A stretch of DNA of 64,000 bases from Lepidurus packardi. Taxonomy: Eukaryota; Arthropoda; Branchiopoda; Notostraca; Triopsidae. Location of the stretch: assembly GCA_023053545.1 (NCBI GenBank), contig JAKZAN010000182.1, forward strand, positions 1 through 64,000, in the 5' to 3' direction. Position numbers and translations under genes: made by a program. This document shows positions 22,588 through 36,100 of this stretch, in pieces (position 1 is the first letter of the stretch; every line of letters begins with the position of its first letter). The notes beneath the pieces were generated by a model. It was not told where the DNA came from, made no database searches, and saw only the letters and a list, made by a program, of their open reading frames with translations.

Positions 22588-24129
22588 TCACTATATGGAC
22601 TCGAGTAGTGTCTTTTCCATATGCACCAGCATCTATCCTGGCAAGCTATGGTCATCATCGTCTTCGTCTACGTACGGGTTCAGCCTTACCGCCTCGTGGA
22701 TGATCTACCACCATTCCCTCGCACTCAATGCAATTTATTTAACTTTGGTCTCAAAAGTGGGTTCCTTCTGCAAGCTTAGATCCTTATCGTAGAAGCAATA
22801 AACAGGCGGCTGGCAGCCAGACTGTTTACCCGTAGCATACTCGCAGACCATTCCCGTGTTTTTCTGGCCATACTTCCACTTATTGGTCCTGACATTAGTG
22901 AATTCGAACTCTCGACAAGGGTTCGAAGCATTGCACCTTAGCGTAATGGGGTAGAACAGACTGTTATTGATTTCAACATCCTTCAGAGTGATGTTTCGGA
23001 TGGTGATTAAAGGCTGAGTCGTGCACTTACCCTTGGGATCTAAAGGATAAATCATGCAGCCTGGACCATCTCCATCGGGCTCCTTCATTTGCTGGGGACC
23101 GATGTAAACAGCCCACCATCTGGGATTCAGCATGGTGAAGTTCTGGAACAGGATATTTTAAACAATGCCTCCGCCGACGTCGCCAGGATTGGTTTTAATA
23201 TAAATGCCTTTCCACGGATGGGTCATGTGTACGTTACGGAAAGTCACATTTCGGATACAATTGTAGTGCGTAGAAGGCGAAATGCTTCCGATCGTCATAC
23301 CCACTCCGAGGACGACTGTCACATTTTCGACCAGATAGTTCTGGGTGCAGTTGTCATACAGATCAGCGCGAGACCCTGGCTTCGGCACCACTACGTCGTC
23401 CCAGTTCTGGACAGTGAGATTGTACATGTACATGTTGGATCCGTGGGGGTCAATTCCGTCTGTGTTAAAGGGGAACATTGGGATGACTCCTTCGAGCGAA
23501 AATCTCTTGAGAAGATTGACCTGGGCGGTAGTGTTGACTTTGATATCGATGTTGTAGAACAAAGCTCCGTTGCAATCATCCATCTTGACATGGAACTGGG
23601 GTGAGTTCTTCAATACAAGGTCATGCATCGTGACATTTCTGCACCTGTAAAACTAGAACATGTGGGGTCGACCACTCTGGTCATGCAACAGAGACTTGAT
23701 GTTGAGGAGAGTGAGCATCCACCAATGGTAGCCCCTGCCGTCGAATTTACCGCCCCCAGAAATCATGAGGTTGTCGCAATAGTAAAAGGTGAAGAACTCC
23801 CAAAAATCTGTGGAGTTCGGCTTGTGTTCCCAATCACGGACAGATTTGGTTGCGATGATCTTCCCCAGGACCAGCAGCGAGAGATTGTGAACGTATTCAG
23901 TGTGCACATGCAGGAAGTAGTATTTCTTGTTGGGAATTACAACTACGCGGTCGTCAGTGTGGGTTGTATTGATATATCGAATGGCCTTGATGAGGGCCTG
24001 TTGGTTGGCGAGAGTGGCTTCGTAGGTGTCACTGTTAGGGATGGCCCCGAAGTCTGAAATGTATGCGCGACCGGAGACTTGGGCGCCGAGGGCCATCAGA
24101 AGTACAAGGACAATGAGAGGCTTGTGCAT
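22588..24129 (-). CDS. Glycoside hydrolase family 28 (polygalacturonase-like), secreted
   Basis: 513 residues, intronless. A signal peptide (MHKPLIVLVLLMALGAQVSG) fixes the start at 24129, although the frame is open upstream. The rest shows the right-handed beta-helix pattern of GH28, with many N-glycosylation sequons. NTDGID and WDD (VQNWDDVVVP) provide the conserved acidic residues. The usual GHG histidine is GVG (GVGMTIGSIS), and the RIK arginine is IYIK. So two of the four signature sites are altered, and the substrate may not be polygalacturonan. A tail of ~50 residues with DEDDDD follows the fold. Likely role: digestion of plant or algal cell-wall material in food vacuoles, which is inference. 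Confidence 0.88.
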
Positions 24130-24259
24130 TGTTAGTAGGACCGAGTATGATTTTAATGTAAAATAAGTGGCAGGAAGTATGATGGAATTTCTACTTACAA
24201 TGCTCAGGATTTTATCATTACGGACAGTTGTAGAATAGCTCAAATCGATTGGTTCAAAC

Positions 24260-25458
24260 ATGCACTCTTAGGACCCCACTGCCTGCGAACTCCATAAACT
24301 CTAATTCCAGTTCGTCTGCAGGCACCCTCTCTGTAGGGCCGAACACTACGCTTTCGGTTGCGACAAGTGCCAGGCCGAGGCCGGACTCCACCGACACGCC
24401 CAGAATCCGAAGTTCCGCCAGCCTCTCGCATAATTCCAAGCCGATATTGCACATTTTTTTAGCTAGGAGCCTCTCGTCCTCGATCTAATCGAAAAGACTA
24501 AAATTGAGCTGAACAAATATTCACCGTCAATCAACTCTGGGAAGACAAGCCCCGACAAGACTACGACAAAAAGTGCCACAGACTGTGCTGAACAGTTCTG
24601 GCGGCAAAATAGTGTGTAGATCGTCGATTTGCTGAGAGTGCAGGCCATCAATAGACTTCCCAACAAGGGGTCCGTGCATCTAGCCACGCTTCTGCACATC
24701 AAAGAAAAACGCTACAGTAAGCTTAAACAGTTAAATATCCGTGGACTCGATAAAGAGAGGGAAAAACTAGGACAAAAAGCCCTAAATGCCGAGCAAACAG
24801 AGAAGAAGATGGCGCATCTGGATAGAGTGGTGGCCGGGATACTCAGAAAGTTTAGAATCAACCAGCAAAGACGCAATCGAGACCTATTAACTGTGGTAAG
24901 AATCATCATACGACATGGAGGTCGACTTTGATTGCATAGATCAGTCTAAAGAAAGAGATCAAGATTCTATCAGACTTTTAGAGTACTGAGATGGGGATGG
25001 AGAATGTGGTTGTAAAGCCGGGCAGCGTGGTTCTGGAAGGAGTCGGGAGTATTCGTAACTTTAGCGAGATGATTGGCAAGTGTGATGGCCCTCTAGGAGT
25101 AGAGGCCATCCGATTTGAGTTCTATTACGATTGGAATGTGTAGCTGAAATTGGAGAGCTACAAAATAATTTTCGGGTCGATTCTGAACGAGTTCTACAAT
25201 GTGAAGAAGCTCTAGTTTATCATTACGTACCACCCATCCTTACTGCAAACCACGTATTATAGGGACGCGTTTCTGGACCGAGTCAAACAGGAATTCATGG
25301 GAGAAGTCATTCTGGAACTATCCGAGCATGGCAACCTCGGCTATGTCGAAATTCTCAATAAAGAAAACATCAGCGGCAACTCCATGCACACAGTCCAGGA
25401 GTTCCTCATCAATCAATGTCCAAAGGTCCACATCGCTGCCAAGTATTACTACGACTGA
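24260..25458 (+). CDS. Protein with B-box-like zinc-binding N-terminus
   Basis: 384 residues. Residues ~20-47 hold CRHPLCRAEHYAFGCDKCQ followed by HRH: a Cys/His spacing like a B-box zinc finger. A charged helical stretch follows (LDKEREKLGQKALNAEQTEKK), typical of the coiled coil after B-boxes, then a C-terminal globular part with beta strands. One 44-base intron at 24896-24939. Divergent from the GH28 gene (130 bases between starts) and convergent with the next gene (41 bases between stops). No closer family recognised; a TRIM-like architecture is conceivable but no RING is seen. Confidence 0.7.
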
Positions 25459-25499
25459 GTCTCAAACATTAGATTTTACGCACCATTACACAATCTCAT

Positions 25500-27035
25500 T
25501 CATTATCGTCTGCATTCCACTTCCAGCGGATGAAGTACCTAGTTGTAGATCTTATACAATCTCTCGTACTCACTTGTCCACTCTTCATTCTCACCTACTA
25601 CGCTAGACGACCCTAGCTTGTGCTGCAACAGACTACTCACAATGGCTAGTTTATTAATGCGAGTCTGAGGATCCTCCTTGTCAGTTTAAACTCTGTTTTA
25701 AGGCTAAACAGGTGGTTTCCCCATCTGATTATAGTTGCTCACGATTCGGATGAACACATCTATGAGGAGTTCTGGGTTCAGAAACGCAGTATAGTTGCTG
25801 AAGCTACTATTCCTCATGAAGTTCCAGATATTGTCTCCAATCTGGTTGGGTTTAAACTTTCCGGGAAGCATCGTTTAGTCAGCAGCCTCGATCGGCAAGA
25901 TTAAGTGGGCATCCCCGCGGCATTTGCGGCATCCCTTTGTGGATTTTTACAAAAAGTATCTTCCTTGCTCGCTAATGTATGCCAACCTCACCATCGCGAA
26001 CAAAGCCTTGAGTTGGCTCTAGGTCATTTCTGAAGCCATCTTGTTGATTTCCTCCTCAACACTCATGCCACATAGAAAGACATCCTTGATGTTAGTTGTC
26101 TCACAACTCAATATCTTGGCTATTCGGAGAGTGTGCTCATGGAGTTCGGGGTGTGCAGCATTGTTGATGAGCTAGTTGAGATATACTCTTAGACGCTCCA
26201 CTTTGTTTCGCTATGGGGTTTATTTGCTGATTTTAGCTTATTTTGTGAGGGCCGCACCGAGGGTGAATTAGAGTAGCTGATAAACCTTTTGGTCTAGCAG
26301 AGATACCTCGCTTTTTTGGATTCTGTCTTGGAAAATAGCAGGATTTTGAGTTATTGGGAGGATCAATGCATCAGTCGCGACGAGTTCTTTCGAAGTCCTA
26401 CTAATGTTTTCGGTGTAGTACTCCATGCTGACCAGTCTCAGGGCTTTCTTAGAGACGAGGTCGGTCACGAGCAACCGATTGTCTTCCACCTTGTAAGAGA
26501 CTGTCGAGGGTTTTTCAACTCCATTCTTTTTGAGTACTTGTCTAATGTGCTGTCTAAAAGAGCCTCCTTCCTCACCTATGTTTGAGTTCAAGGAGAGCGC
26601 CGGCGTGATCAGGCTAAACTTATTCTTCTAGGCATTGCATTCGTATAACGCATCTTCGAAGTTGAGAGCCTCCTCGGCTGTGATGAGGTCGGGATTGTTC
26701 TCGACGCACTTCTTGAGCTATGCGATTAAAGGCTCCTCGTCGCCGTCGAAGTCGTATCTCTTGAGTATCTCGATAATCTCCATGGAATATACCGGAGTGA
26801 GCTGATCGATGTTGCGGACGAAGGATTGCTTGATAGACTTATAGAGCGAGCGGTCATTATTGAGAAAAGTGGAGGCGTTGTGGGCAAATGATATGCAGAA
26901 AGGCATGTATTTAGTCTGGAGAGCTTTTTCGAAGATGGACTGGTGGCTGAGGAGGTACTGTCCAAAGGCATTAATCTGGGTGGGAGTCTGGCGGCAGAGT
27001 TTTCGGGGAAGACTGGCACGCTTGAGGGTGCGCAT
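25500..27035 (-). CDS. Hypothetical, possibly mitochondrial helical protein
   Basis: 511 residues, single exon, TGA stop. The chosen ATG (27035) gives a presequence-like start (MRTLKRASLPRKLCRQTPTQ); the frame stays open upstream to 27239, but that part is A/T-rich. The body is alpha-helical (INAFGQYLLSHQSIFEKALQ, IIEILKRYDFDGDE), loosely like helical-repeat organellar RNA-binding proteins (FASTK/RAP relatives), although no RAP domain is seen. A CRKC pair occurs near residue 375. No firm family. Confidence 0.65.
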
Positions 27036-27272
27036 GGGTTGGTTCGAGAGCTGTTGAATTTGATGCTTTAATCGTAAACTGTCCAGTCTGCAGATTCTAA
27101 ATTTATAACAACTGGCTATGGCTCGCTTCCAGACGATTCCATTGCACAACACCAAAGGGTTCTCTTCTATTCTCAGCGAATGAGCGAGAGGCGAGTCCAG
27201 ACACCTGCCGTGTGCATCTCGTCCTTCCCGAACACACAAATATTTAAATCTACGCTATCCATACAATTGCCT

Positions 27273-27725
27273 TCATTTTTTCATGATCCTCTCGATGCCT
27301 TCTTTCACGACCTTCTCCTTATCCTTGCGCTGCTCCTCGAAGTACTGTCTGCTCTTCTCGCACTCCTTGATATCCAGCTCGTACCGCTGGTTCACATCAG
27401 CGAACTCTTTCTTAATCATCTCATGGGGTCTCGCCACAAACCTACAAATATGATCCTCCGTACAATCTATTGTATCGACAATTGCTACGCTTTGCCCAGA
27501 GGGATGTAGATCGACTTGATCTCCTTGAGGTTATCCAGCTCTTTCAGAGTAAGCTCATTTTTCTTGATATTGCGGCGCAACGTGAAAATCTCTGAATCAA
27601 AGCCTCGGACCTGAGCTGCTGCTTTGTTCATCTCCTTCTCTACTTCCATCATCTACACGGGTCAGAAATTGGGAAAGTGTCACCTCTTTGAGGAATTCTT
27701 GCTGTCTGGGGTCGACCTGGAACAT
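27273..27725 (-). CDS. PFDN1: Prefoldin subunit 1 (beta-type)
   Basis: 124 residues, the normal size for this subunit. Two coiled-coil arms flank a short beta-hairpin region (KSIYIPLGKAFVARPHEMI), the prefoldin beta-subunit layout. The prefoldin hexamer hands nascent actin and tubulin to the CCT chaperonin, important in a cilia-rich cell. Two introns: 27653-27683 (31 bases) and 27442-27488 (47 bases); both restore the frame. The family call rests on architecture, size and the hairpin sequence. Confidence 0.8.
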
Positions 27726-27883
27726 GGCTGCTTGTTGACAACTTTAAATGAAATAATCTTTATAAGCTTATATTATTTGTGCCGAAAAGCCTGTGGACTG
27801 ACCACCTAAATCCTCTCTTTAACTTTATTCATTTCTCTACATTTGATGTATGTGCTGGGCTCCCGTATCAATGCTCCCTCTAC

Positions 27884-28217
27884 TCAGACGATCTCTTCGT
27901 GATAGCTTCTGTATCTGGTCAGGTTAATCGTAGCTTGGAGGGCGTTCTCGTGGTCGATGCTTCCGTCCATGTCGTACACAGGTCGCACAGCACTAAACCG
28001 ATAGAGGGGGGTCAGGAGAGGAGGATTACACTGCGAAGAGCGAGATAGGCACGGCGAGCAGCCTGCCGGTGAAGTTGACGAATGATTGGTAGAATTTGAA
28101 GGTGTTGAGGCCATACATCATGTTGAGAGGCCAGGAAGACCAGCCCCGGACGTTGGTCCTGTCAGTGCTGTAGAGGTCGGGAGAGTTGGATGATTATGTG
28201 TCGTGGCTGTGGGACAT
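27884..28217 (-). CDS. Small hypothetical protein
   Basis: 98 residues from two exons; intron 27993-28029 (37 bases). A Ser/Asp-rich start is followed by a semi-hydrophobic helix (FVNFTGRLLAVPISLFAVAV) and a short soluble tail ending YRSYHEEIV. It could be a small membrane-associated or mitochondrial subunit; nothing is recognised. The gene model is supported by the frame-restoring splice and a compact TGA end. Confidence 0.6.
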
Positions 28218-28340
28218 GATGTTCGGCTGCGTCACTACTGTTATGTAATATTATAATTATCAGGAGCCTGCATTAGCTATACAAAATACAAATCCAGCTT
28301 AGAATCGGGTCTTTCAAAGCAGGTGAATACAAATATCTGG

Positions 28341-30077
28341 TCATTATATCAGTTGCTTCCACGGACCCACTAGTTTCTCGAACCCTTTCTTCGTGAACTG
28401 CTTCCCCAAGCATACTTGTTCTAGACTCCTTACCGTCATCGTGTTACACACCACATTTTTGCTCGCATAGCCAGCAGCAATTCCACCATACTTATGGAAA
28501 GTGTACTTGGTCTGAGTGTGGGCATCGTTAGCAAGGCGTTCTCGGAAATTTTACATACTACTGAAGCTAAAGTCTTTCAGGCCATACTCCTTCAAAAAAC
28601 TATAGCTAAGTTCGAAGTTGGGGATATCGTCGCGAGTGTAGTTTTTCCTCAAGTCCAAGATCCACTGTTCGTAGTCAACAACTCGCATGGTATCCTTATC
28701 CACCTTCAGAATGCGATATGATGGGTTTCTTTGGGTCGAAGTCGTGAAGCTTGGTGCAACTAGATAGGAGTTGATAATGGATTTGTTAGTCCCGTTAATT
28801 GAAGAAGTGAAGAAGGACATATGATCGTTGTGCGAGTGACCATAGAACTGGCCTCTTATTGTGTAGCTGAATCGATCTACTAAGGCATTGAAACGAGCTC
28901 CCCACTCTTCGAGATCGTCTAAAGGAGGAATGTGTCCGATCAAGTACGCAAACATTCCTCTGCTTTAAGCATCGTAAAGTTCCCTCCTAAGCCACTAGAG
29001 TTGTTGACCGGGGTCTGTGGGGTTTTTGAGGAGTACCCAGTTCATATCGTTTCCGGCCTGCGTATTAATGCTGATCAGTTTAAGATTGAATGCAGGCAAT
29101 TCCAACTTGAAATAGCCTTTTTATCTGAGCATCAGTGTGGCTTCGGGTCCGATCCAGGAAGCCCAAGAGCTTGCCATAGCATCATTAAAATTACCATCCT
29201 TGAACTCGTATACATTAACTGGGTAGCTTTCGTGGTTTCCTGAAGCAGGAAGCACAGGCACCTTGATTTTCTCTGAAATCAAAGCACTTAGGATGCGAGT
29301 GAAGTTGTCGTTGTAAGATTGTGACTGCTTCCAGATATCATGAGCAGTATTATCTCCAGTCCAGATCACGAAGTCTAGTTTCTCGTTCTTCATCTTGTCC
29401 AGAAAAAGGTTGAATGTATGGAGAGGCACATCGCACTCACCCAGACTTCCCCAGAAGCCAGCTTTCGACGAATTCGCTGACGCCTTCACATCTGGTCTGC
29501 AGCAAATTGGCTACCCGCAAACTGTGGGGCTACCTTCAGTGTAAAACATATCAGGGTGCAGATCTGTGATATGCAGTACTCGCAGGGTTTTCTTCATCGT
29601 AGGTTGTTCTTGGGGCTTTTCTATTTTGTCCTTCATTACCTGCTTGACATAGTCATCGATGCTGAGGATCTGGTACTCTTTGGAGCACATTTGAAGTTTG
29701 TGACACGCAGAATGGGGGTCTGTGTATTTTGCCCAAATACCTTAGACGATGTACTTTACCATCGCCTTGATTGCTCCTGTACATACCTGTTTGTCTTGGA
29801 GTTTTTTAAAAGTGCAGTAAGCGATAGCGATCCGCTCCAAGACAGCGATAGAGGGCTGTTCAGGGAATTTTTTAGCAGAAGCGAAGACGGCATGGCAGGC
29901 AATACAAGCAGGACTCTTGCCAACAGTATGCTGGTCGAGGCTGCCGAGTTGCTATTTGTACAGCTAGATTATGAAGTCACGTGCCAACGCATCTGAAGGC
30001 ACATCGACAAACGATGAAGAGAGTGCGAGAGCGAGGCAGGATGTGAATAGGAGAAGGGTTTGTAGAGTGGATGCCAT
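28341..30077 (-). CDS. Acid sphingomyelinase-like phosphodiesterase
   Basis: 578 residues, single exon. Signal peptide (MASTLQTLLLFTSCLALALSSS), then a saposin-B-type domain with six spaced cysteines (about 55-150), then a calcineurin-like metallophosphoesterase domain. Metal ligands are visible in order: ITDLHPD, WTGDNTAHD, SGNHES, GHIPP and GHSHND. This order matches acid sphingomyelinase/SMPDL, which cleaves sphingomyelin or nucleotide phosphodiesters in lysosomes or outside the cell. Numerous N-glycosylation sequons agree with a secretory route. Likely a food-vacuole or secreted hydrolase. Confidence 0.93.
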
Positions 30078-30158
30078 AAGAATAAAGTAGGTTTTTTATA
30101 AGTATAGCTTTAATTATTAGGTCTTATATTAAGGGTGTACGATCACATGTTCTGAATG

Positions 30159-33100
30159 TCAGGGAGACCCAGACTCTTGGACCTGATCTTATTTGTCCTA
30201 TGCGCTCAAATCGTATTATCTACGTTTCGGTTTAAGTTTGAAATAAAATAAGGGCTTACATTATCTAGTTCTTATGCTGAGATTGCCGAGACCCACCATT
30301 TTCTCGACCTTTCTTTATCACATCGAAGTCTTCGTCATCCGCCTCGCAATCGTTTTCCTACACACTTCCCAGACGGTGATGCTTCACGATGCCCGAGTTC
30401 AAAGCCAAGCCACTTTCTTCCTCATTCGCCACATCCTGTATGGTTGCCAGGTTATCGGCCTGGTTATCTGGTGGAACTACACTGGTTGGCGACCCCTCTC
30501 TGACCATGTTGAGAGCACTATTTTGTTCGAGCTGCTAGATATTATTCCTGTTGTTCCACTTCGCGAGAATGTCGATGTAGATTTCCTTGATTGGCGAGAA
30601 CAACGCTACAGCAACGAGCAATACGGCTAGGGTCTGGAGGATGGCACCAAAGGCAATCTTTCCTTATTTCCTGATCTCCACATTCAGAACCAGAATTAAA
30701 AGAAGGAACAAGAAGACACAGAAGAGTATTTCCATAATAAGGAACAGTTTGTTGTTTAGATCTTCCTTGTAGGGTCGGTAGAGATATACGATAAGAACCA
30801 GAGTGATTGTCTCCAGCAAGAGGATCGGCAGTGTGAAGAACGGGGTCTAAGGATAGACTCCGATCAGTAGGCAGACCGAAATGTTTCGAATGAACTTGAA
30901 AGGCTTGATCAAGAGGCATATTTGATGCTTTTCGAGGTTGAGGTCGGTAAGCAGGTGGTGAATCGTGGTTGGGGGTTCCAGGAGACGAGGTTTTTTGGAG
31001 ATCTCATTGAGGAGATAGAGAGTGACACAAGCGGGAATCAGAATGCAGCAAATACTGCTGAGGACTGAGACCAAAATGTTAAAATTGAGGAAAGGGATGT
31101 TGTATGTCTGACAGTCTTTATACTGCACAAACGAGAAGAGCGTGGAGTGCAGGATCGTGGCGATGCATAGTTAGGCTAAATAAAGGACTCTTCTCTCCTC
31201 GATAATGCTGCAAACCCTGTGAATGCGTGGTAGTTTTTCCTTGCCAAAGACGGTTATTAGTTTGATAATCCCATATAAGCCTCCCATTAGCAGGATCAGG
31301 AAAATATCATGGCCGACGTTCCGCAAATAGTTGATATCAGTAGTGTATTGGTAGAACTTAGCGGGAGAGTCTTGGATGTGAGAGGTAGGCGGACCCATCC
31401 CGACGAGGAATCTGAAGTTGATGATGCCGAAAGTAGCGAGGAAGGACTCCAAGGAAGGTGCAAATTGGATCGGAATGAAGCTAAAGAAGAACAAGATCTG
31501 GGCATAGTGCAGAGCGTCCCAGAAGAAATAGGCTTTTCCCATGTATAGGCAATAAAGGTAGCTAGGGAACAGGATTACAAGTAAAATGATAGCGAAGGCA
31601 GGTGTGCCAGACTCCGCATAGTAGTCGTATTGCTTGATGTAGGTTGTTGCCTGATAGTTTTGTGCTGCCTTGGAAGGATCCGCTGCTTCTAATATTCCTA
31701 CATAAGGGGGAGACGTACTTATCTTGACAGTGGAGGCTTCAATAGAGCTTGGGGATGGCAGACTAACAATGATAACTGTCTAGTCTGCAAATGTAACGGA
31801 CAACGCAGATTCGTCAAGTCTTCGCCGCGATGGCTGCGACGAACTGTTGCTTCTCTCACTGTATATTTCTACGGAGAAGTTGAGGTTTAGAGAGTCGAAT
31901 ACAGCGCGTCTATTGAATTTGATTAAAAATTCTAATCGTGAGTTTTGCATAAGAGGAGTGATACTGAATTTGAGACCAGCATCACAGCCTGTTTCAGGAC
32001 ACTTGATACACACTCCCTTCGAGTCGATGAAAGTTCCCTCAGGACACTTTGACACACATTATCTATCCAGCTAGCTGGTCAGCAGGGGCAAAGGACACTG
32101 AGAAAAACATTGCTGTTCTAAATAGTCCACATATCGAGTAACGTTACAGCCCAACACACACTGATTTGTCGGTTAGTCCCAATAATAGTCTCTTCCACTG
32201 TTCTTGCAGGGCTTCTTCACGCAGTAGGTTTACAGCAGAGAGTAGCCAGAAACGCAGGATGTGCAATAGTAGCTACTAAGACACTCGCCACATACCTCAG
32301 GGCAACTTTTACATCGCTTATCGAATTCGTCCTCGTAGAACTTTGACGGACATGCCATCAAACACACCCCACTATGGAGATAGGATGAACGACATGCAAG
32401 ACATTAGGTTGCCGATGAGCATTCAAGACAGTTTTCAGAGCAAGGAAGACAATTACCCGAGGAGAGATAAAACTCAGGCGAGCAGTTCTTGACGCAGCCC
32501 CAAGACTCCAACAGGAGTGGAGTTTGGCAGGACGTGCAAAGAGTGGAACTATTTACACATCCTTTGCATGAAGAAGAACATGCAGCACAATAATAGAGGC
32601 CATTAATGTCTGATGTTTGGTACCACTAAACTGGACAGGATGATGCGCAAGATTTATTGGATAGGATAAGTGGATTATCGCAAGAGTCGCACGCAGTAGC
32701 TTGCACATTGCATGTCTTGCAATTTATATCGCACTTTACACACTTACCTTCAGTTTACTGCTAGTAAAATCCGTCAGGACACGCCTTAATGCAAGCTCCA
32801 TTCTGCAAGTAATAGCCAGAAGTACAGCCCGTGCATACTCGCTGAGACACGCATGCCGAGCAAATACTCGGGCAGGATTGACACGTGCGAGTCAGATTGC
32901 TTCCAAAGTAACCTTTAGGACAGATACTCAGGCAAGAGGTGTCGGACGTGTTGTAGAAAAGCGGAAAGACGCAAGACAGACAATGTGTACTGTTGCAGTT
33001 AGAACATGGTGCGGAGCAAGTCTCGCATTTCAGAGATGTGGTGTTGGCGAAGGTATAATCAGGGCAGTACACTTAGCAAGAATAAGAGTTTAGGAATGTC

Positions 33101-36100
33101 TGTTGTCCGACTGTTGTATTAATGACACACGATAGGCACTGTACCAAGTTCAGACAAGTCAGACAAGGAGCTTTGCACGCCAAGCACAGACGAGAGGAGT
33201 TGTCAGCATACAGCCTATTAGGACAGGAGGAGAGGCAGACTGAGAGGCTCGGATTGGTGGAGTCAGTTTGCAAGTACAGCATCTGGTTGCAGGAGGTGCA
33301 GTTTTGAGCAACGCCAAAACAAGTGGCACAACCGGCAGCACAAACAATACAAACGTTGCTCGTCGAGGAATTGGATGCAACAGTGCCAATAGGACAAGTA
33401 GCTACGCATTGACTATTGTAGAGATAGTAGGGTTTCATGCATTCAGCGCACGAACTCTCGCTTGTGCAAATTGAGCAGTTATTGGTGCAGGCCCGGCACT
33501 CGTTAAACACGATGTCAGGGTAGAAGCCGGAAGGGCAGCTGGAGGAGCACGTGCTATTGAACAAGTACAATTGGCCAGAGCAAGAATTACAACGTATAGC
33601 ATTTAGCGTACAGGTTCTACATACCGTTGAGCACAGTGTACAAATGTTAGAAGAGTTGAAGTAACCATTAGGGCAGTTGGCTGAGCAAGACCAGGTGATT
33701 CCTACGTACACTGTGCCGCTGGGGCATGAGATACATTTGGTCGAGATATGGACACAGGTCAGGCAGCTTCTGTCGCAGGCCAGGCATGAAAAGAGTTTGG
33801 TTGTGATGTTGTAGAAAATGAAGTTAGAAGCTACACAACCAGATTTGTTCACGCAACTGTTGCTGTTGAACACGAAGATAGCGGTATTGCTGATCTAGCT
33901 GATGTTGGATGTTGATTGAATAATGCAAGTCTCGCATGTGGTCGCAGAAGTGCATGACCGGCAAATACTTCTACAAGGCTCGCAGGTCTGGTTCGTGGAA
34001 TGGTAGAAGCCTAGTGGACAAACTGGCACGCAGCTCTGATTATAAAGGAATAAAGTGCCTGAACAAGACAGACACATTTTTCCTGTATACTAAGCCAGGC
34101 ACATCGCGCAAGGGAAAATGCAAGCCTCACATTTGTTGGTTGAATTGCTCATGTAAGTATTGTTTGAAGTGCCGTTGCATGTCTTCACGCATGACTGTCC
34201 CGAAAGATAGTAAATAGTTGTTATGTTGTTCAGAGTTACGTTGGTGCAGGATAGACAGAATAGGAGGTTACGGCATTAGGCACAGCCCACAGGACAAGCT
34301 GTACATACACTGTTTGAATCGCTAAAAAGTCCAGAACCACAGGCGCCAACGCATGTCCCTCTGTTCAGAGACGTATTGAAGCTATAGCTTCCGATCGTGC
34401 ATGAGGTACAGTTGATGGTGGAGTTAGTGCAAGTTCTACAAGGCAAGTCACATCGCAGGCAAATTCGTGAAGTTTCCAGTTGAAAGAAACCTTAGGGACA
34501 AGTCGTCAGGCAGGTATTGTTAAATAGATAGGTGGTGGAGTTACAGGACAAACAGAAGCTGCTGAAAAGAGAACACCTCTGGCATCCACTTGTGCAAGGA
34601 GAGCAACGGATAATACTGGTTGAGAAATCGCTATAGCTCCCGTCTGCACACTCGACCACGCAAGTGCCATTCTGTAGATAGCCACTGATGCAACTAGTGC
34701 AGTTCGTGCCGACGCCCTGGCAAGTTTTGCAAGGATTCGAGCAAGCCTCGCAAATCCTGGAGCTCACATTTGCAAAGGTGGAATTACTCGAGCAGATTTC
34801 AACACAACGACCATTCTCCAAATACCGACTCAGGACGCAGGAAGTACATGTCGTGAAGTTGGAGCAGGACTGGCAAGGGGAAACACACAGAAGGCACTGG
34901 TAACTACTGAGTTATGTGTAGAAACCGAATGGACACACTAATTCGCAAGTCCTGTTTACCAGGTTGGTGTAGTACCCAGAGCCGCAGGAAGTCACACACG
35001 TGTTCCTCATCAGGAAAAACCCTGTTAAACAAGACGAGCACAAAGTCGAACTTCTGCAAACCCGACAGTTGGTCACTTGACAAAGAAACATACGCACAAG
35101 GACTTCTGACATAGAAAAGTTTGAAGTTGAGGAAATTGTAAGAGTGACTGAGTCGTCATTCAGAGTGAAATTGGATGTTTGAGTGATGGACGATATGGGA
35201 TTTCCGATGCAACTGGTGTCTGTGCTGACAGAATCTGTAGTCATTGTATAGTTAAGAAGGGTTGACATGCCGGAAGAGTTTGTTAAGTTCAGCGTATAAT
35301 TGAAAGGAAAGGTGGTGCCGAGGTAAATGAGCTGGGTGACGAGTGTAAGAACAAAGCTTGGGCTGATAGGGAGAGAGACTTTGAATTAATTTTGACTGGG
35401 ACTCATCGTCCTGGAACATATTATTCGGGGAGACCCGAACACAGCAGGGTTGTTGAGAGCGCTGATATACCATTGCTTGATGCTGGTTGAGGGGAACATT
35501 ATGGGAATGCAGTAAGTGGTAGTATCCGCTGGGGAGTAAGTCCAAATATTATCACAAGTCAAGCAACTACCAAAGTCCGGGCCCATCGACAATTGGCAAA
35601 GGAAGCTTCCTCCTGGAACACACTGGCCTGTAGAGAGGGGGTACATGCCACGAACACAGAGAGTACAATTCGTAGAACTGCTACATTCAATGCAATTTTT
35701 ACTGCTGCAGCTGAATGGCAGGCAGGATGTAGAGCTAGCGAGACGATAACTCACAGCACATTTCTGGCATTCATTGGGTCCTGAGCACTGCTGACAGTTT
35801 GCCACGGCACAGGCCACGCACGAGGAGGTATTAAAATAGAAGCCTGCCATACATTGGGTGCATTATGACGGGGAGGAGCAGGATAGGCAGGAAGCCATGC
35901 ACTTGACGCACTGAAACGAAGCAAAGTAGTATCCATTGATGCAAGACATGACAGTACTGAGGGAGCAGCTCTTGGCTCCCAGACTGCAGGCCGAGCATAT
36001 CTTTCCATTTAGGTAATAACCATCAGTACAGCTCTAACAGGCTGATGAGTTGCATGAAGAGCAGCCGAACGGACATCCTGAGCACGAAGAATTGCTGGGC

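Noticed and set aside
24130..24261. Upstream extension of the GH28 gene by 44 codons
   Set aside because: The signal peptide starts cleanly at 24129, and the upstream segment is A/T-rich leader.
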